64,000 bases of DNA from JAPOXR01 sp965214695 (GCA_965214695.1 OZ243967.1:3697292-3761291); one strand, 5' to 3'; positions 1-8,707 are shown, counted from the stretch's first letter. The notes: generated from the letters alone by a model not told the origin. Translations and numbers: made by a program.

Positions 1-730
1 CGACCATGACCCGGTCACCTGCTCCGATCTGGGTAACCGCGTTGGTGGCAGCATCGGAGGCCCATGCGGCGAGAGTGATGACGGCGTTGATCGAATCATC
101 GCCGACGAGCTCTGCCTTGATTGCCTCGGCAGTGCCGGTTACGTCGCCGTCAAGGTTTGCCGGAACGCGCAGGACCATGACTTCGGCACCGCCCTCTGAT
201 CCTCCGTCGGCAACGCCCTGGCAGCGGGCTTCAAGGTTGATCGCGCCAGGAATCTGGATGTGGCAGAGAATCTTCTTGGCACCATGTTCAGCCATGTACT
301 TGCCGCCTGCGACACCGGCCACGTACTCGTCCGAGCCGAAGTAGTTCAATGCGCCAAGCTCGCCGCGAAGATCCGATCCGGCATTGAACATCGTGATGAC
401 AATGCCCTTCTCACGCGCCGACTGAAGTGCAGGAACCTGTGATTCGGGAACCCAGACCGGGCTCGCGATGCCGTCGACGCCTTGCGCCACGGCCTGGTTG
501 ACCAGGTTCACGAGGTCGGGGCCGAAATTATCGTAGTTTTGAGTCCGAAGGTAGTTCACTGAACCGCCATTGGCTTCAACCATGGCAGTTGCGTCATCGA
601 CACCCTTCTTGATCAGGTTCCAGAATCCGTCCTCGATCGAACCACCGATGACGGCAATGTCCTGAGCCATGGCCCCGGTGGATATCGCGACCGCAGTCGT
701 GGCAGCGGCGATGGTCTTGGTTAGTTTCAT
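1..730 (-). CDS. Sugar ABC transporter substrate-binding protein, C-terminus cut by the window edge
   Basis: This is the N-terminal 243 residues of a periplasmic binding protein of the ribose/galactose (Peripla_BP_4) type. The ATG at 730 follows a strong AGGAGG and opens a signal peptide (MKLTKTIAAATTAVA..., probable cleavage after AMA before QDIAVIGG). The mature start reads like a type I sugar-binding fold: a first beta strand, then GFWNLIKKGVDDA, and later a hinge-like segment VAQGVDGIASPVW that matches the usual 'ligand-dependent site' region. The reading frame runs open to base 1, so the gene continues to the left, where the permease and ATPase genes probably lie. It is in the same orientation as the hydroxylase gene at 886-1914. 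The ligand cannot be told; a sugar or polyol is inferred from family only. Confidence 0.85.
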   Translation of the reverse strand, partial: MKLTKTIAAATTAVAISTGAMAQDIAVIGGSIEDGFWNLIKKGVDDATAMVEANGGSVNYLRTQNYDNFGPDLVNLVNQAVAQGVDGIASPVWVPESQVPALQSAREKGIVITMFNAGSDLRGELGALNYFGSDEYVAGVAGGKYMAEHGAKKILCHIQIPGAINLEARCQGVADGGSEGGAEVMVLRVPANLDGDVTGTAEAIKAELVGDDSINAVITLAAWASDAATNAVTQIGAGDRVMV

Positions 731-885
731 GTCGAGTATCCTCCTGTTGTTGGTCCGTCGTGTTGACGGCTCGACAGTAATTGAGCCTGGTGGCCCATTT
801 GCGCCTTGCGGCGTTGGTCGGGACCGCAAGGCGGTCCCGGGTGATTGTCGCCACCAAGTGCATTCGGGGGCGACGGAGAGTCATG

Positions 886-1914
886 TCATTCGGCAGGTCT
901 GGTGCCGGCATCCAGGCGCCGCATCCTTTCCTTCTTCTTGCGGAATCGTTCTTTCATGCGCTCGTCTGCCTCCCTCGAGCCGTCGTGCCAGGTGCCAAAG
1001 AGCATATCGAGCGGGACGAGGCCGTCACCACCGTAGTTCACTTCGAAATACTTGTGGTGCAGGTAGTGGACATAGGCATGGCTGTCGAGCGTCGTATTCC
1101 TGCCGATTTCAAACTTCTCGAAGCCGAGATGCCCGTTGATGGCACCGAAGCCAACTGAATGAAGAGTGAAGTAGGCGCAGAGAGGATTCGAGGGGATCAG
1201 CAGGTGCAACCATGCTTCGGCCATGTAGGGAAACCCCTCCCCGGGGTGCATCGAAAGTGACGACCAGGGCGATGGATTGATCGAGTTGTGATGAACCGAA
1301 TGGACCCACTTGTAGAGCAGTGGCGTATGGATCAGCCGATGCAGAAAGAAGAAGTAGATTTCATGAATCGCCGGTGCAATCAGGATCAGCAAGGAAAGCC
1401 ACGCCCAGTGCGTGCCCCATGGCAGCCAGGACGCCCAGCTGTTGGCATAGACCCATAGCATGACGAGTTCGACCACGGTCCAGAGCGGGACGGTAACGAA
1501 AATCGAGCGAATGAAGTTATCGATATTCTGGCTCTGGAACCAGAAAATGTCGGATGGCTGATCGGCGGGGAACTTCGAGTTGTACTTGAAGCGCGTGCCC
1601 TGCACGCGCTGGATGTAGTAGCGCAGCTCGAACACGCCAAAGAAGACGAAGATCGCGATCGCATTGAGGCCATAGAGGTACAGGTAGTTCCTGATCGAAA
1701 GCGTCGTGAGGCTCTCCCAACCCGGGATCAGCACCAGGACCCACAGCAGTGCCGTTGCCAGGTGAAAGGCGTTCCAGGGCCAGAACAGGGACGGAAGCCA
1801 GGCGATGACCTTTTTGAGGCTGAAGGGGCGATGCCAAATCGGCGCTGGCAGCGCCGCCACATTTGGCGCCCAATTCCCGCGGTTGTCGCGCGTCCCCGAT
1901 TCAAGATCATCCAT
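886..1914 (-). CDS. Sterol desaturase / fatty acid hydroxylase family membrane protein
   Basis: Integral membrane di-iron oxygenase of the fatty acid hydroxylase superfamily, 342 aa. The eight-histidine signature is present: HRLIH, HSVHH and, near the C-terminus, HYLHHKYFEVNYG. Several hydrophobic spans come before and between them. The chosen start is the ATG at 1914 (MDDLESG); an open frame continues upstream to 1977, but that part lacks any family-like sequence and overlaps the divergent promoter region. The tail is very basic (RMKERFRKKKERMRR). It faces the LacI-type regulator at 2077 and lies behind a sugar-binding protein, so a role in modifying a lipid or isoprenoid under LacI control is possible. 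The substrate is not inferable from sequence. Confidence 0.85.
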   Translation of the reverse strand: MDDLESGTRDNRGNWAPNVAALPAPIWHRPFSLKKVIAWLPSLFWPWNAFHLATALLWVLVLIPGWESLTTLSIRNYLYLYGLNAIAIFVFFGVFELRYYIQRVQGTRFKYNSKFPADQPSDIFWFQSQNIDNFIRSIFVTVPLWTVVELVMLWVYANSWASWLPWGTHWAWLSLLILIAPAIHEIYFFFLHRLIHTPLLYKWVHSVHHNSINPSPWSSLSMHPGEGFPYMAEAWLHLLIPSNPLCAYFTLHSVGFGAINGHLGFEKFEIGRNTTLDSHAYVHYLHHKYFEVNYGGDGLVPLDMLFGTWHDGSREADERMKERFRKKKERMRRLDAGTRPAE

Positions 1915-1973
1915 GTGACATATTCCCGATGCCAATGCCCGTTGCGACTGGCAAGCACCATTGATAGATTGTC

Positions 1974-2032
1974 GCATTTGGCGTCAAGCTCGCTGAGCCA
2001 AATGCAGTGATCTTGGCTCATTTTGGTTCATT
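1974..2032. promoter_or_regulatory. Overlapping inverted and direct repeats in a divergent promoter region
   Basis: Three exact relationships are visible. GCATTTGGC (1974-1982) and GCCAAATGC (1997-2005) form a 9-bp inverted repeat with a 14-bp spacer. TGAGCCAA (1994-2001) and TTGGCTCA (2013-2020) form an 8-bp inverted repeat sharing the middle arm. TTGGCTCATT (2013-2022) is followed at once by TTGGTTCATT (2023-2032). The cluster ends 45 bp before the LacI-type gene and lies between it and the hydroxylase gene, so it is a likely operator set for autoregulation and divergent control. This is inference from position and symmetry. Confidence 0.5.
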
Positions 2033-2076
2033 CTCCCGGCCGAAATGACCAGAAATGAAGCAAGTGGAGTTGGCAG

Positions 2077-3102
2077 ATGCGACCTACGATCAAGGATCTT
2101 GCCGCCACCGCCGGCGTGTCGGTCTCAACGGTCAACAGGGTCATTAACGATCCGGAAAAAGTCAGGCGATCGACGCAGCAGTTGATACTTCGTGTTGCAG
2201 AAGAGATCGGATTCTACGGGCTTGGCACGATTCAGCATTCGATTCGAACACGAAGGCAGGTGCGCCGGGTTGGCATCCTGCTCCTGCAGGAGAATCGCGC
2301 ATTCTACAGCGATCTTGGTGCCGCCCTGCGTGAGGCGGCGCAGACCTGCATGACGTTCGATGTCGACCTGACTCTCGAGTTCATGAACGACCTGTCGCCC
2401 AACCACGTTGCGGAGCGCTTGCTGGCGATCGGTTCCAAATGTGACTCGGTTGCGTTGGTGGCCGCAGAGCATCCGCTTGTCTCCGATGCGATCGACTCGC
2501 TGTTCGAGGAGGGTGTGCCGGTCGCGGGCTTGATCACGCCGCTGACGGCCCGCGAATACGTTGGCTATATCGGTCTCGACCACTGGAAGGTCGGTCGCAC
2601 GGCAGCTTGGGCATTTGACAGGATGTGCTGCCGACCCGGCAAGATCGGGATCCTTGTCGGAAGCCACCGCTATCGGAACCAAGACATGAACGAGAGCGGA
2701 TTTCGGTCCTACTTCCGGGAGCACAACCAGGGCTTCACCTTGCTGGAGCCGCAATCCACCTACGAAAGCGCGGCGGTGGCACGCGAAATAACCGAGCAGC
2801 TCTTGTCCGAGCATCCGGACATGTGCGGCCTGTTCGTGTCGGGTGGTGGCATTACCGGCGCGCTCGGCGCGTTGCGGGATGCACATGTTTCGAAAGACTT
2901 TGTGAGCGTTGGATACGAGCTCATCGAGGCAACGAGGAGGGGGCTCATCGACGGCACGTTGACCTTGGCAATCGCGCATCCGATGGCCGCCATTGCGCGC
3001 AGGGCCATCGATGCGCTGACCAGGGCCAGGGTTGCCGAGGGTACGGGAGTTGTGCCGACCACAACATTGGGATTCGAGATTTACACGTCGGAGAACATCT
3101 GA
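2077..3102 (+). CDS. LacI-family transcriptional regulator
   Basis: A 341-aa repressor-type protein. Residues 1-50 are the LacI helix-turn-helix with hinge helix (TIKDLAATAGVSVSTVNRVI, then the NDPEKV segment). The rest is a type I periplasmic-binding-like ligand domain with recognisable elements: RRVGILLL, the GVPVAGLITP segment, DHWKVGRTAAWAF, and the FVSGGGITGAL segment. An AGTGGAG lies just upstream of the ATG at 2077. Such regulators with a DHxxxGR motif normally sense sugars or sugar phosphates and control a nearby ABC transporter, which fits the sugar-binding protein at the left edge. The repeats at 1974-2032 are probable binding sites. Confidence 0.9.
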   Translation: MRPTIKDLAATAGVSVSTVNRVINDPEKVRRSTQQLILRVAEEIGFYGLGTIQHSIRTRRQVRRVGILLLQENRAFYSDLGAALREAAQTCMTFDVDLTLEFMNDLSPNHVAERLLAIGSKCDSVALVAAEHPLVSDAIDSLFEEGVPVAGLITPLTAREYVGYIGLDHWKVGRTAAWAFDRMCCRPGKIGILVGSHRYRNQDMNESGFRSYFREHNQGFTLLEPQSTYESAAVAREITEQLLSEHPDMCGLFVSGGGITGALGALRDAHVSKDFVSVGYELIEATRRGLIDGTLTLAIAHPMAAIARRAIDALTRARVAEGTGVVPTTTLGFEIYTSENI

Positions 3103-3426
3103 ACTCCACTCTCCCTGCCTGATTCCACGCCATGCGGCAAACCCATTCCCCGGCGGTCCAGCCTGTCTCGAATCGCGGCCGTACTGGCCACCCGGATACG
3201 CGCGGTTTGGCTCAGCCGTTGACACTCTCGCGGACCACCCTTTCTTCCCTGCGTCATCCGCTGGACATTTCCGGCAAATTCAGCGCCAGGCCTGCAGGAC
3301 TGTTCGGACGGGCGATCCCGGCCCGGGCTTTACGCTACGGGAAATAGACGCCGCCCGGGAAAGACACCCGCTCCGCATTGTCGCCGACCCGCTGCCGAAG
3401 GCGGCGGCGGAACAAGACGCACGGGA
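3103..3426. other. Non-coding stretch after the LacI-type gene
   Basis: I see no supported gene here. Short open frames exist on both strands but have no recognisable protein features, no good ribosome binding site and overlap each other. The stretch separates the regulator from a decayed toxin-antitoxin locus and may itself be decayed sequence. Confidence 0.4.
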
Positions 3427-4191
3427 TCAGGTCTTGTTGATGGGAGGTCCTGCACGCCTTTTCGGCGGCCCCCCAAGCCACTGCAAAATCTCGTTCACCT
3501 CGGGGAAGCGGACCGGAAGGGGTGAGACGGGCTCGAGATCCAGGATGACATGCCACCAGGCCCAGGATCGGGCGTCCCAGATCCCGGGATGAGCGTTGCG
3601 AAGGGCGTTCCGCAGTGCATCGTCATCGAAGTGGCTCCGCATCTCCATGATGTCTTCGGCAAAGCCATGAATCATGACATGGTTCAGGAAAAAGACCTCG
3701 TCCTCGATCGTCTCCTGCGGAGGCTTGAACCAGACAACGCGACGGGCGACATCGGCCAGGGATGTCATCGACCGATCAGCACACATGGCGAATTCATCCT
3801 CGGCGACGCCGGGACATTCGCACGGGCGGAGTTCAGGAAATTTTTCCAGGTGCGCCGCCTTCACGGCGCCGCGAAGATTCTCCCGGACCGATTGCGGAAC
3901 TGTGTCCAGGTCGCCTTCCCCGAAGAATGCGAGCGCCTTCAGGGTCAGGACCGGATTGAAGCTGGAGCCGAAAACCGCGCTGGCAGCACCAAGGATCTCG
4001 GGCAGCGAAATGCCAGATTGCAGCGTGGCGTCGATGTCGACGTAATCCTTGGCGGAGGCGCGTTGCTGGACCGCAAGCACCTGGGTCGCGGCGACATCCA
4101 GCAATGATGCCGTCAGGGTCCCGGGACCCTCTGCCCAGTCCGGTTCCCGAATGATCCGCATGCTGAGACGCCCAAAGTTGGAGACCTGCAC
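3427..4191 (-). pseudogene. AbiEii-type nucleotidyltransferase toxin remnant fused to its usual neighbour protein
   Basis: An open frame of 254 codons with two parts. Residues about 1-125 match the C-terminal half of AbiEii-like toxins: NFGRL near the start, SLLDVAATQVLAVQQRASAKDYVDI and the FNPVLTLKALAFF segment. The N-terminal nucleotidyltransferase core with the GG-T-AL and G-S/T-x-D motifs is missing, so catalysis is not expected. Residues 142-254 (MTSLADVARRVVWFKPP..., then DARSWAWWHVILDLEP) resemble a separate roughly 90-aa protein that I associate with such toxins. Here the two are in one frame without a stop. The start is a weak GTG directly after a stop codon. I read this as the product of deletion plus loss of the stop between two genes. 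The alternative, a functional fusion protein, seems less likely. Confidence 0.6.
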
Positions 4192-4203
4192 TCGCCCGCC
4201 AGG

Positions 4204-4404
4204 TCACGAACGCAAATCAAGGCGTTCACGGTGCTTTCGGTTGTCATGGGGCTCCTGCGAGGCAGAGTATTCCTCCGTGTTGCCTTGCAGGGTCAAAAGG
4301 TTCGTCGAGGAATAATCGGCAATCAACTCCTTCACCCGGTCCTCGATCCTGCGACACGGTTCCGGATCAAGCTTGGCCTTCATGGCCTCAAGGCTTGCTG
4401 TCAT
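4204..4404 (-). pseudogene. Truncated antitoxin N-terminus of the AbiE-like locus
   Basis: A 66-codon frame beginning with ATG at 4404 behind a good GGAGGGA. The first 33 residues (MTASLEAMKAKLDPEPCRR..., then IEDRVKELIADYS) look like the N-terminal helix of Xre/HigA-like antitoxins, where the pattern K-x-L-x-P-E-x-R-x-R-I-E-x-R-x-x-E-L-I is common. After that point the sequence (SSTNLLTLQGNTEEY...) no longer resembles a helix-turn-helix domain. It sits directly upstream of the truncated toxin on the same strand. Together they suggest an internal deletion that removed the antitoxin DNA-binding domain and the toxin catalytic domain. Confidence 0.4.
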
Positions 4405-4507
4405 CACGTCCCTCCTTGTCGGCTTCGGGTCGGCGGGCCCCTGTCATTGACGACGCAGACCCACCGAAATGTGCACCGGCCTTGTCCACGATCCGGGGTA
4501 GCCTGCT

Positions 4508-4530
4508 CAACTCTTCTACCCGAAGAGTTG
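4508..4530 (-). terminator. Perfect hairpin over the last codons of the membrane-protein gene
   Basis: CAACTCTTC (4508-4516) pairs with GAAGAGTTG (4522-4530), a 9-bp perfect stem with a 5-nt loop. The stop codon of the gene at 4516-4866 lies inside it. No long T-run follows on the minus strand, so intrinsic termination may be partial. Confidence 0.5.
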
Positions 4531-4866
4531 GTAGAGCGCGGTTGCGATTTCGCTCTCCAGGGGGAAGGACAGCATCCCCATGACCGAATATCCGAGCAGC
4601 CAGGGCATCAGGTAGAACCTGATCATGAAGAAGAACCAGGCCACGAACAGCGGAACCAACGGTTCGGCGAGGAAGCTCGGCGTGACCGGCGCAAAGAATC
4701 TGAGGATCGGGTTGGTCAGCTTCACGAAGGCCTTCATGAAGAAGAAATCGCTGTCCAGCGGCAGGAACAGGTTCATGGCCACGCGCCCGATCAGCGTCCA
4801 CATGGCCATGCCCAGGATGTAGTCGAACAGCAGGATCCACCACGGAAATGCCAGGGCTGTCTGCAT
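4516..4866 (-). CDS. Small integral membrane protein (YggT-like topology) behind the symporter
   Basis: A 116-aa protein with two or three hydrophobic spans (PWWILLFDYILGMAMWTLIG, then PLVPLFVAWFFFMIRFYLMP) and no signal peptide. The DSDFFFMKAFVKLTNPILRFF segment resembles the amphipathic region of small YggT-like inner-membrane proteins. It is the third gene of a minus-strand unit with the DUF4212 protein and the sodium:solute symporter, 65 bp behind the latter, so an accessory role in that transport system is likely. The ATG at 4866 was chosen because upstream in-frame sequence is not membrane-like and runs into the symporter gene. No function can be assigned. Confidence 0.75.
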   Translation of the reverse strand: MQTALAFPWWILLFDYILGMAMWTLIGRVAMNLFLPLDSDFFFMKAFVKLTNPILRFFAPVTPSFLAEPLVPLFVAWFFFMIRFYLMPWLLGYSVMGMLSFPLESEIATALYQLFG

Positions 4867-4931
4867 CCGGTTGCCTCCCGAAGCAACAGGGGCGGGTATG
4901 ACCCGCCCCTGAAATTCGTCTGCCTGCCGAG

Positions 4932-6758
4932 TCAGTGCTCGCGGTCGAGGATCGCCTTGCCTGACGGATCCCGGATCGCGTCGACCATTTGCTGGGTCTC
5001 GGCGTCGGGCTCTTCGGTGGCCAGGCTGACCACGACCATGGCAATCAGGCTGACCGGCATACCGATGATGGCAAACCGCAGGTGGTCGATGCCAAGCCAT
5101 GGATCCATGCCGGCAAACCTGACCATGTAGAGATAGGCCGTACCCGAGGCAAATCCGAGTATCATTCCCCAGATCGCGCCGGCTCGATTGGCCCGTTTCC
5201 ACCACACGCCGAGAACGAGCGGGAAGAACAGTCCGGACGCTGCAAAGTCGAACGCCCAGGCCACCGCCCCGAGGATGCCGGTAAGCCGGAAACTGGCAAC
5301 AAAGGCAGCCAGGGCACCGATCGCCACCAAAAGCACGCGGGCAACGATCAGGCGAGTCTTGGTGTCAGCCTTCGGATCGATGATCTTGTAATAGAGATCA
5401 TGGCTCAGCGCGTTGGCGATTGCCAGCAGCAGGCCGTCGGCGGTCGACATCGCCGCCGCCATGCCGCCGGCTGCAACCAGCCCGGAAATCACGTAGGGCA
5501 ACCCTGCAATCTCCGGCGTAGCCAGCACCACGATATCCGGCCGCATGAAGAACTCGTTGACCTGGAGCAGGCCATCCCCATTGAAGTCGGTGATCGCGAG
5601 GAACTTGACTGCCGTCCAGTTCTGGATCCAGTCAAGCGCCATGACATCTTCGACAGACTTGCCGATAATGCCGGTCGCGAGTTCCGGATCAAGCACCTGC
5701 AGCTTTGTCAGCGTCGCCAAAGCCGGCGCCGTGAAGTAGAGCAGGAAGATGAACAGCAGTGACCACGACACCGATTTCCGGGCGTCGCGCACTGACGGGG
5801 TGGTAAAATACCGCATCAGGATATGCGGAAGCGACGCAGTTCCGGCCATCATGCAGAAGGCCAGGGTGACGAACTTCCAGCTTGACATCCCGGTTCCCGG
5901 ATCATTGTGCAGCGTTGTCAGAATCCTGACACCGCCATATGGCGCATCACCGCCTGCTGCAGCTCCGACTCCGAACAACGTTTCCAGTTCGCCGATCCGC
6001 GCCACGGCCTCGCCATAGCTGAAATGCGGGATGATGCCGAAGCCCTGGACGTTGGACATCCAGATGACCGGCACCAGATAGGCGATGATCAGAACGATAT
6101 ACTGGGCAACCTGTGTCCAGGTCACGGCCCGCATGCCACCAAGCATCGAGCACAGCAAAATGCCCAGCAATCCGAACCAGACGCCGACCTCGAATGGAAT
6201 CAGCAAGGCCCGGGATGCGATCGTTCCGGAGGCGTTGATCTGCGCCGTCACATAGGTGAAGGAGGCAACCACCAGGATAACCGTGGCAATGAACCTGGCC
6301 AGGTTGCCGCCGTAGCGGGTTCCAATGAAATCCGGCACCGTGTAGCAACCGAACTTGCGCAGATACGGAGCCATCAGGGCGTTGACGAGCACGTAGCCAC
6401 CGGTCCAGCCGACCACGAAGGCCAGGTAACCATGACCGCCAAAATAGATCCCGCCGGCCAGCGCAACGAATGACGCGCCCGACATCCAGTCGGCTGCCGT
6501 TGCCATCCCGTTGAAGACTGGCGGCACTTCGCGCCCGGCGACGTAGTAGGCGTCGACCTGCATGGTGCGCGACAGGAAACCGATCACCGCGTAGATCACG
6601 ACAGTGAACGCCACGAACAGAAGTCCGATGGTTGAAGCCTGGACCCCGAGTTGCTCGAGGATTGCCATGAGAATGATGAAAATGATGAATCCGCCGGTGT
6701 ACAGGCCGTACACTTTCGGCAGATTGCTGAGGAAGTCCTCTTTACTCATATTGGCCAT
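4932..6758 (-). CDS. Sodium:solute symporter, VC_2705 subfamily
   Basis: A 608-aa multispanning transporter of the solute:sodium symporter (SSS) family, about 13 membrane segments. The SSS core is clear: ADWMSGASFVALAGGIYFGG in the first repeat, GCYTVPDFIGTRYGG, and SGLVAAGGMAAAMSTADGLL in the helix that holds the second sodium site. The ATG at 6758 has GGGAGAAAATC before it. The paired upstream gene encoding a DUF4212 protein (gap 11 bp) is diagnostic for the VC_2705 subfamily, related to acetate permease ActP. The subfamily's substrate is usually listed as unknown or a short carboxylate. An insertion with DFNGDGLLQVNEFF looks like an EF-hand-type loop (D-F-N-G-D-G), unusual for a transporter and possibly calcium-binding. 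Confidence 0.92.
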   Translation of the reverse strand: MANMSKEDFLSNLPKVYGLYTGGFIIFIILMAILEQLGVQASTIGLLFVAFTVVIYAVIGFLSRTMQVDAYYVAGREVPPVFNGMATAADWMSGASFVALAGGIYFGGHGYLAFVVGWTGGYVLVNALMAPYLRKFGCYTVPDFIGTRYGGNLARFIATVILVVASFTYVTAQINASGTIASRALLIPFEVGVWFGLLGILLCSMLGGMRAVTWTQVAQYIVLIIAYLVPVIWMSNVQGFGIIPHFSYGEAVARIGELETLFGVGAAAGGDAPYGGVRILTTLHNDPGTGMSSWKFVTLAFCMMAGTASLPHILMRYFTTPSVRDARKSVSWSLLFIFLLYFTAPALATLTKLQVLDPELATGIIGKSVEDVMALDWIQNWTAVKFLAITDFNGDGLLQVNEFFMRPDIVVLATPEIAGLPYVISGLVAAGGMAAAMSTADGLLLAIANALSHDLYYKIIDPKADTKTRLIVARVLLVAIGALAAFVASFRLTGILGAVAWAFDFAASGLFFPLVLGVWWKRANRAGAIWGMILGFASGTAYLYMVRFAGMDPWLGIDHLRFAIIGMPVSLIAMVVVSLATEEPDAETQQMVDAIRDPSGKAILDREH

Positions 6759-6769
6759 GATTTTCTCCC

Positions 6770-7030
6770 TTATCCTTCGCCCAGACCAGCTTCGTTATCG
6801 ATCTTGTCCTGGAGCAGGTTCTGGCCAAAGATCAGGATGACGAAGATTGCGAGAGATCCCTGAACGGCAAAATAGTATCCAAGCGGAAACCCGAGGAATG
6901 AGCCACCATTCAACCCCCTTGCGAACCAGTGAACAACAAAGGCGAAAATTACCCAGATAGCCAGCACGACGATCGTGAGGTTGCGGGTCTTCCTCCAGTG
7001 TTCGGCTCGATTGTCAGATGTAGCAGGCAT
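6770..7030 (-). CDS. DUF4212 small membrane partner of the sodium:solute symporter
   Basis: An 86-aa protein with two predicted transmembrane helices (LTIVVLAIWVIFAFVVHWFA and FAVQGSLAIFVILIFGQNL) separated by a short loop containing FLGFPLGYYFAVQGS, the hallmark of the 'putative solute:sodium symporter small subunit' family. AGGAG precedes the ATG at 7030. It lies 11 bp before the symporter gene and is surely co-transcribed with it. Such subunits are thought to be needed for assembly or stability of the large transporter. The charged N-terminus (MPATSDNRAEHWRKTRN) is typical of the family. Confidence 0.88.
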   Translation of the reverse strand: MPATSDNRAEHWRKTRNLTIVVLAIWVIFAFVVHWFARGLNGGSFLGFPLGYYFAVQGSLAIFVILIFGQNLLQDKIDNEAGLGEG

Positions 7031-7167
7031 GCATTTACTCCTGTGAATTTGACAAAACGTCGATGGCGACCTTCTACAACGATTTCTTGACCATTGCAAA
7101 ATCGGATGTGGCAAATATAGGGGGTGGACCGCGCGATCCGGGTGTGTTGACAGGCGGTGGAGGTCGA

Positions 7168-7887
7168 ATGGTGTTGGAAGATCCTTTTCTGCGCCAGAAG
7201 GTGCGCAAGGCGCTGTCAACGCTTCGCGGCGTCCTGAGGTTTCGCTTTGACAGGGCGCCGATTGCCGATATCGACCGGTTCGTCGAATTCATCTCGACCA
7301 GGTCGGCATATGTCGCACAGACCTCGCTTTTCGGCTACCTCAAGACCAGGATGGGCCGGGAATACGTCAAGATCTTCAAGGATGATGACTTTCTGCCCTC
7401 GATCGAGAAGGCGAAATGGGAAATCTACGCCGCCTGCCTGTCGGACCTCTCGGTACACGCCGCAGCCGTGGTCGCCGGCCAGGGCAGGCAGCAGCAGGAG
7501 GTGGCCGGCCTGGCGCGGCACTGCCATGAGCGCAGCGTCCTGGCGACCTTCGACGGCGAGTTTGCGCGGCCGATGATCGAGGAGGTCGTCGCCGATTTCG
7601 CCCGGCGGACCGAGCGGACCATCTGGGCCAATGTGGCGATCGGCGAGGGCGCATTCTCGCTCAGCCCGGCGGCGCTTGTCGAGTCGTCGCCGGTTACCGA
7701 CGAGTTCCGGGAGCTCGACCGCGAAATCGTCACCAATTCGATCAGGTTACGGTGGAACGATGTCCGCGGCCAGCTGCGGAAGCGGCTGGACGGGCAGGCC
7801 ATCTGGCGCGAGTGGGAGCGGTCGGCAAGCGAAGCTGGCCCGGCTGTCCAGTCACCTGCCGGCAGCCCCCGGGCGCCGGCCATCTGA
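7168..7887 (+). CDS. Uncharacterised 239-aa protein
   Basis: I do not recognise a family. The start is the ATG at 7168, fixed by GGTGGAGG a few bases upstream; the frame stays open further upstream to 7063, but that part has no family-like features and overlaps the promoter of the divergent symporter genes. The protein has no signal peptide or membrane segment. The first 120 residues are rich in Phe, Tyr, Arg and Lys (IDRFVEFISTRSAYVAQTSL, then FGYLKTRMGREYVKIF) and look like a helical domain; the remainder is helical and charged, with a Pro/Ala-rich tail. It is followed 19 bp later by a phosphoesterase gene. The GC-rich third codon positions support real coding. Confidence 0.7.
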   Translation: MVLEDPFLRQKVRKALSTLRGVLRFRFDRAPIADIDRFVEFISTRSAYVAQTSLFGYLKTRMGREYVKIFKDDDFLPSIEKAKWEIYAACLSDLSVHAAAVVAGQGRQQQEVAGLARHCHERSVLATFDGEFARPMIEEVVADFARRTERTIWANVAIGEGAFSLSPAALVESSPVTDEFRELDREIVTNSIRLRWNDVRGQLRKRLDGQAIWREWERSASEAGPAVQSPAGSPRAPAI

Positions 7888-7906
7888 AAGCGAAGTGGAA
7901 AACTGC

Positions 7907-8707
7907 ATGTTCAAGTTCGTGGTCATTTCCGACCTGCACCTGGTTCCCGAAGGGAAATTGTCGCAGACCATCGACACGACCGACCGGTTCCGCCAGGCAA
8001 TGGCGCATGTGAACCGGCATCACGGCGATGCCGAATTCTGTGTCCTGGCCGGGGATTTGGCCGACCGCGGCGAGGTTGGCGCCTATGAACGGCTGAAGGC
8101 GGAGCTTCCGGCCCTCGACATGCCCTGCCACCTGACCCTCGGCAACCATGACGATCACATGGAGTTCGCCAAGGTGTTCGGCAAGGTGACCAATGACACC
8201 ACCGGCTGTCACGACCATATCATCGATCATGGCGGCCAGCGCATCATCATCATGGACTCGGTCCGCCCCGGCGGGCATTCGGGGGAGCTTGACGGCGGCC
8301 AGATCGCATGGCTGGACGAGGCGCTCCGCGAGGCCAGGAAACGGCCGGTGATCGTTGTCCTGCATCACAACATTACCAGGCTGATGGTCTCGACCGACGG
8401 TATCCGCCTGAAAGACAAGGGCGAATTTCTTGAAACGCTGGCTGGCCACCCCGATCTGCGCCACGTGATTTCGGGGCATGTGCACATGAATGCGTCGGGG
8501 GTCGTGCGGGGCATTCCCTTCACCACCTTCTCGGGGAATCACTACAATATCGAGCCGAGAGTCCATGACGAGAACGAGCGGGCGCCGCGCCATGACGGAC
8601 CTGGCCAGTATGCCGTGGTCTGGACCGGCAAGGAGTCGACGATCGTGCTTGCCGAGGATTTCATGCATCGCCAGGTCCGGATGCCGCGGGAGGCATTCAA
8701 CTGGTAA
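7907..8707 (+). CDS. Class III metallophosphoesterase (CpdA/GpdQ-like)
   Basis: A 266-aa calcineurin-like phosphoesterase with the complete metal-binding set: D-L-H in VVISDLHL near residue 9, GDLADRG, GNHDD, HH in VVLHHN and GHVHMN. This order is that of the class III cyclic nucleotide phosphodiesterases and glycerophosphodiesterases. It probably hydrolyses a phosphodiester, either cAMP or a glycerophosphodiester, in the cytoplasm since no signal peptide is present. The ATG at 7907 gives the family-typical start directly at the first beta strand. The stop overlaps the next gene's ATG by one base (TAATG), so translation is coupled with the PLP enzyme. Confidence 0.88.
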   Translation: MFKFVVISDLHLVPEGKLSQTIDTTDRFRQAMAHVNRHHGDAEFCVLAGDLADRGEVGAYERLKAELPALDMPCHLTLGNHDDHMEFAKVFGKVTNDTTGCHDHIIDHGGQRIIIMDSVRPGGHSGELDGGQIAWLDEALREARKRPVIVVLHHNITRLMVSTDGIRLKDKGEFLETLAGHPDLRHVISGHVHMNASGVVRGIPFTTFSGNHYNIEPRVHDENERAPRHDGPGQYAVVWTGKESTIVLAEDFMHRQVRMPREAFNW

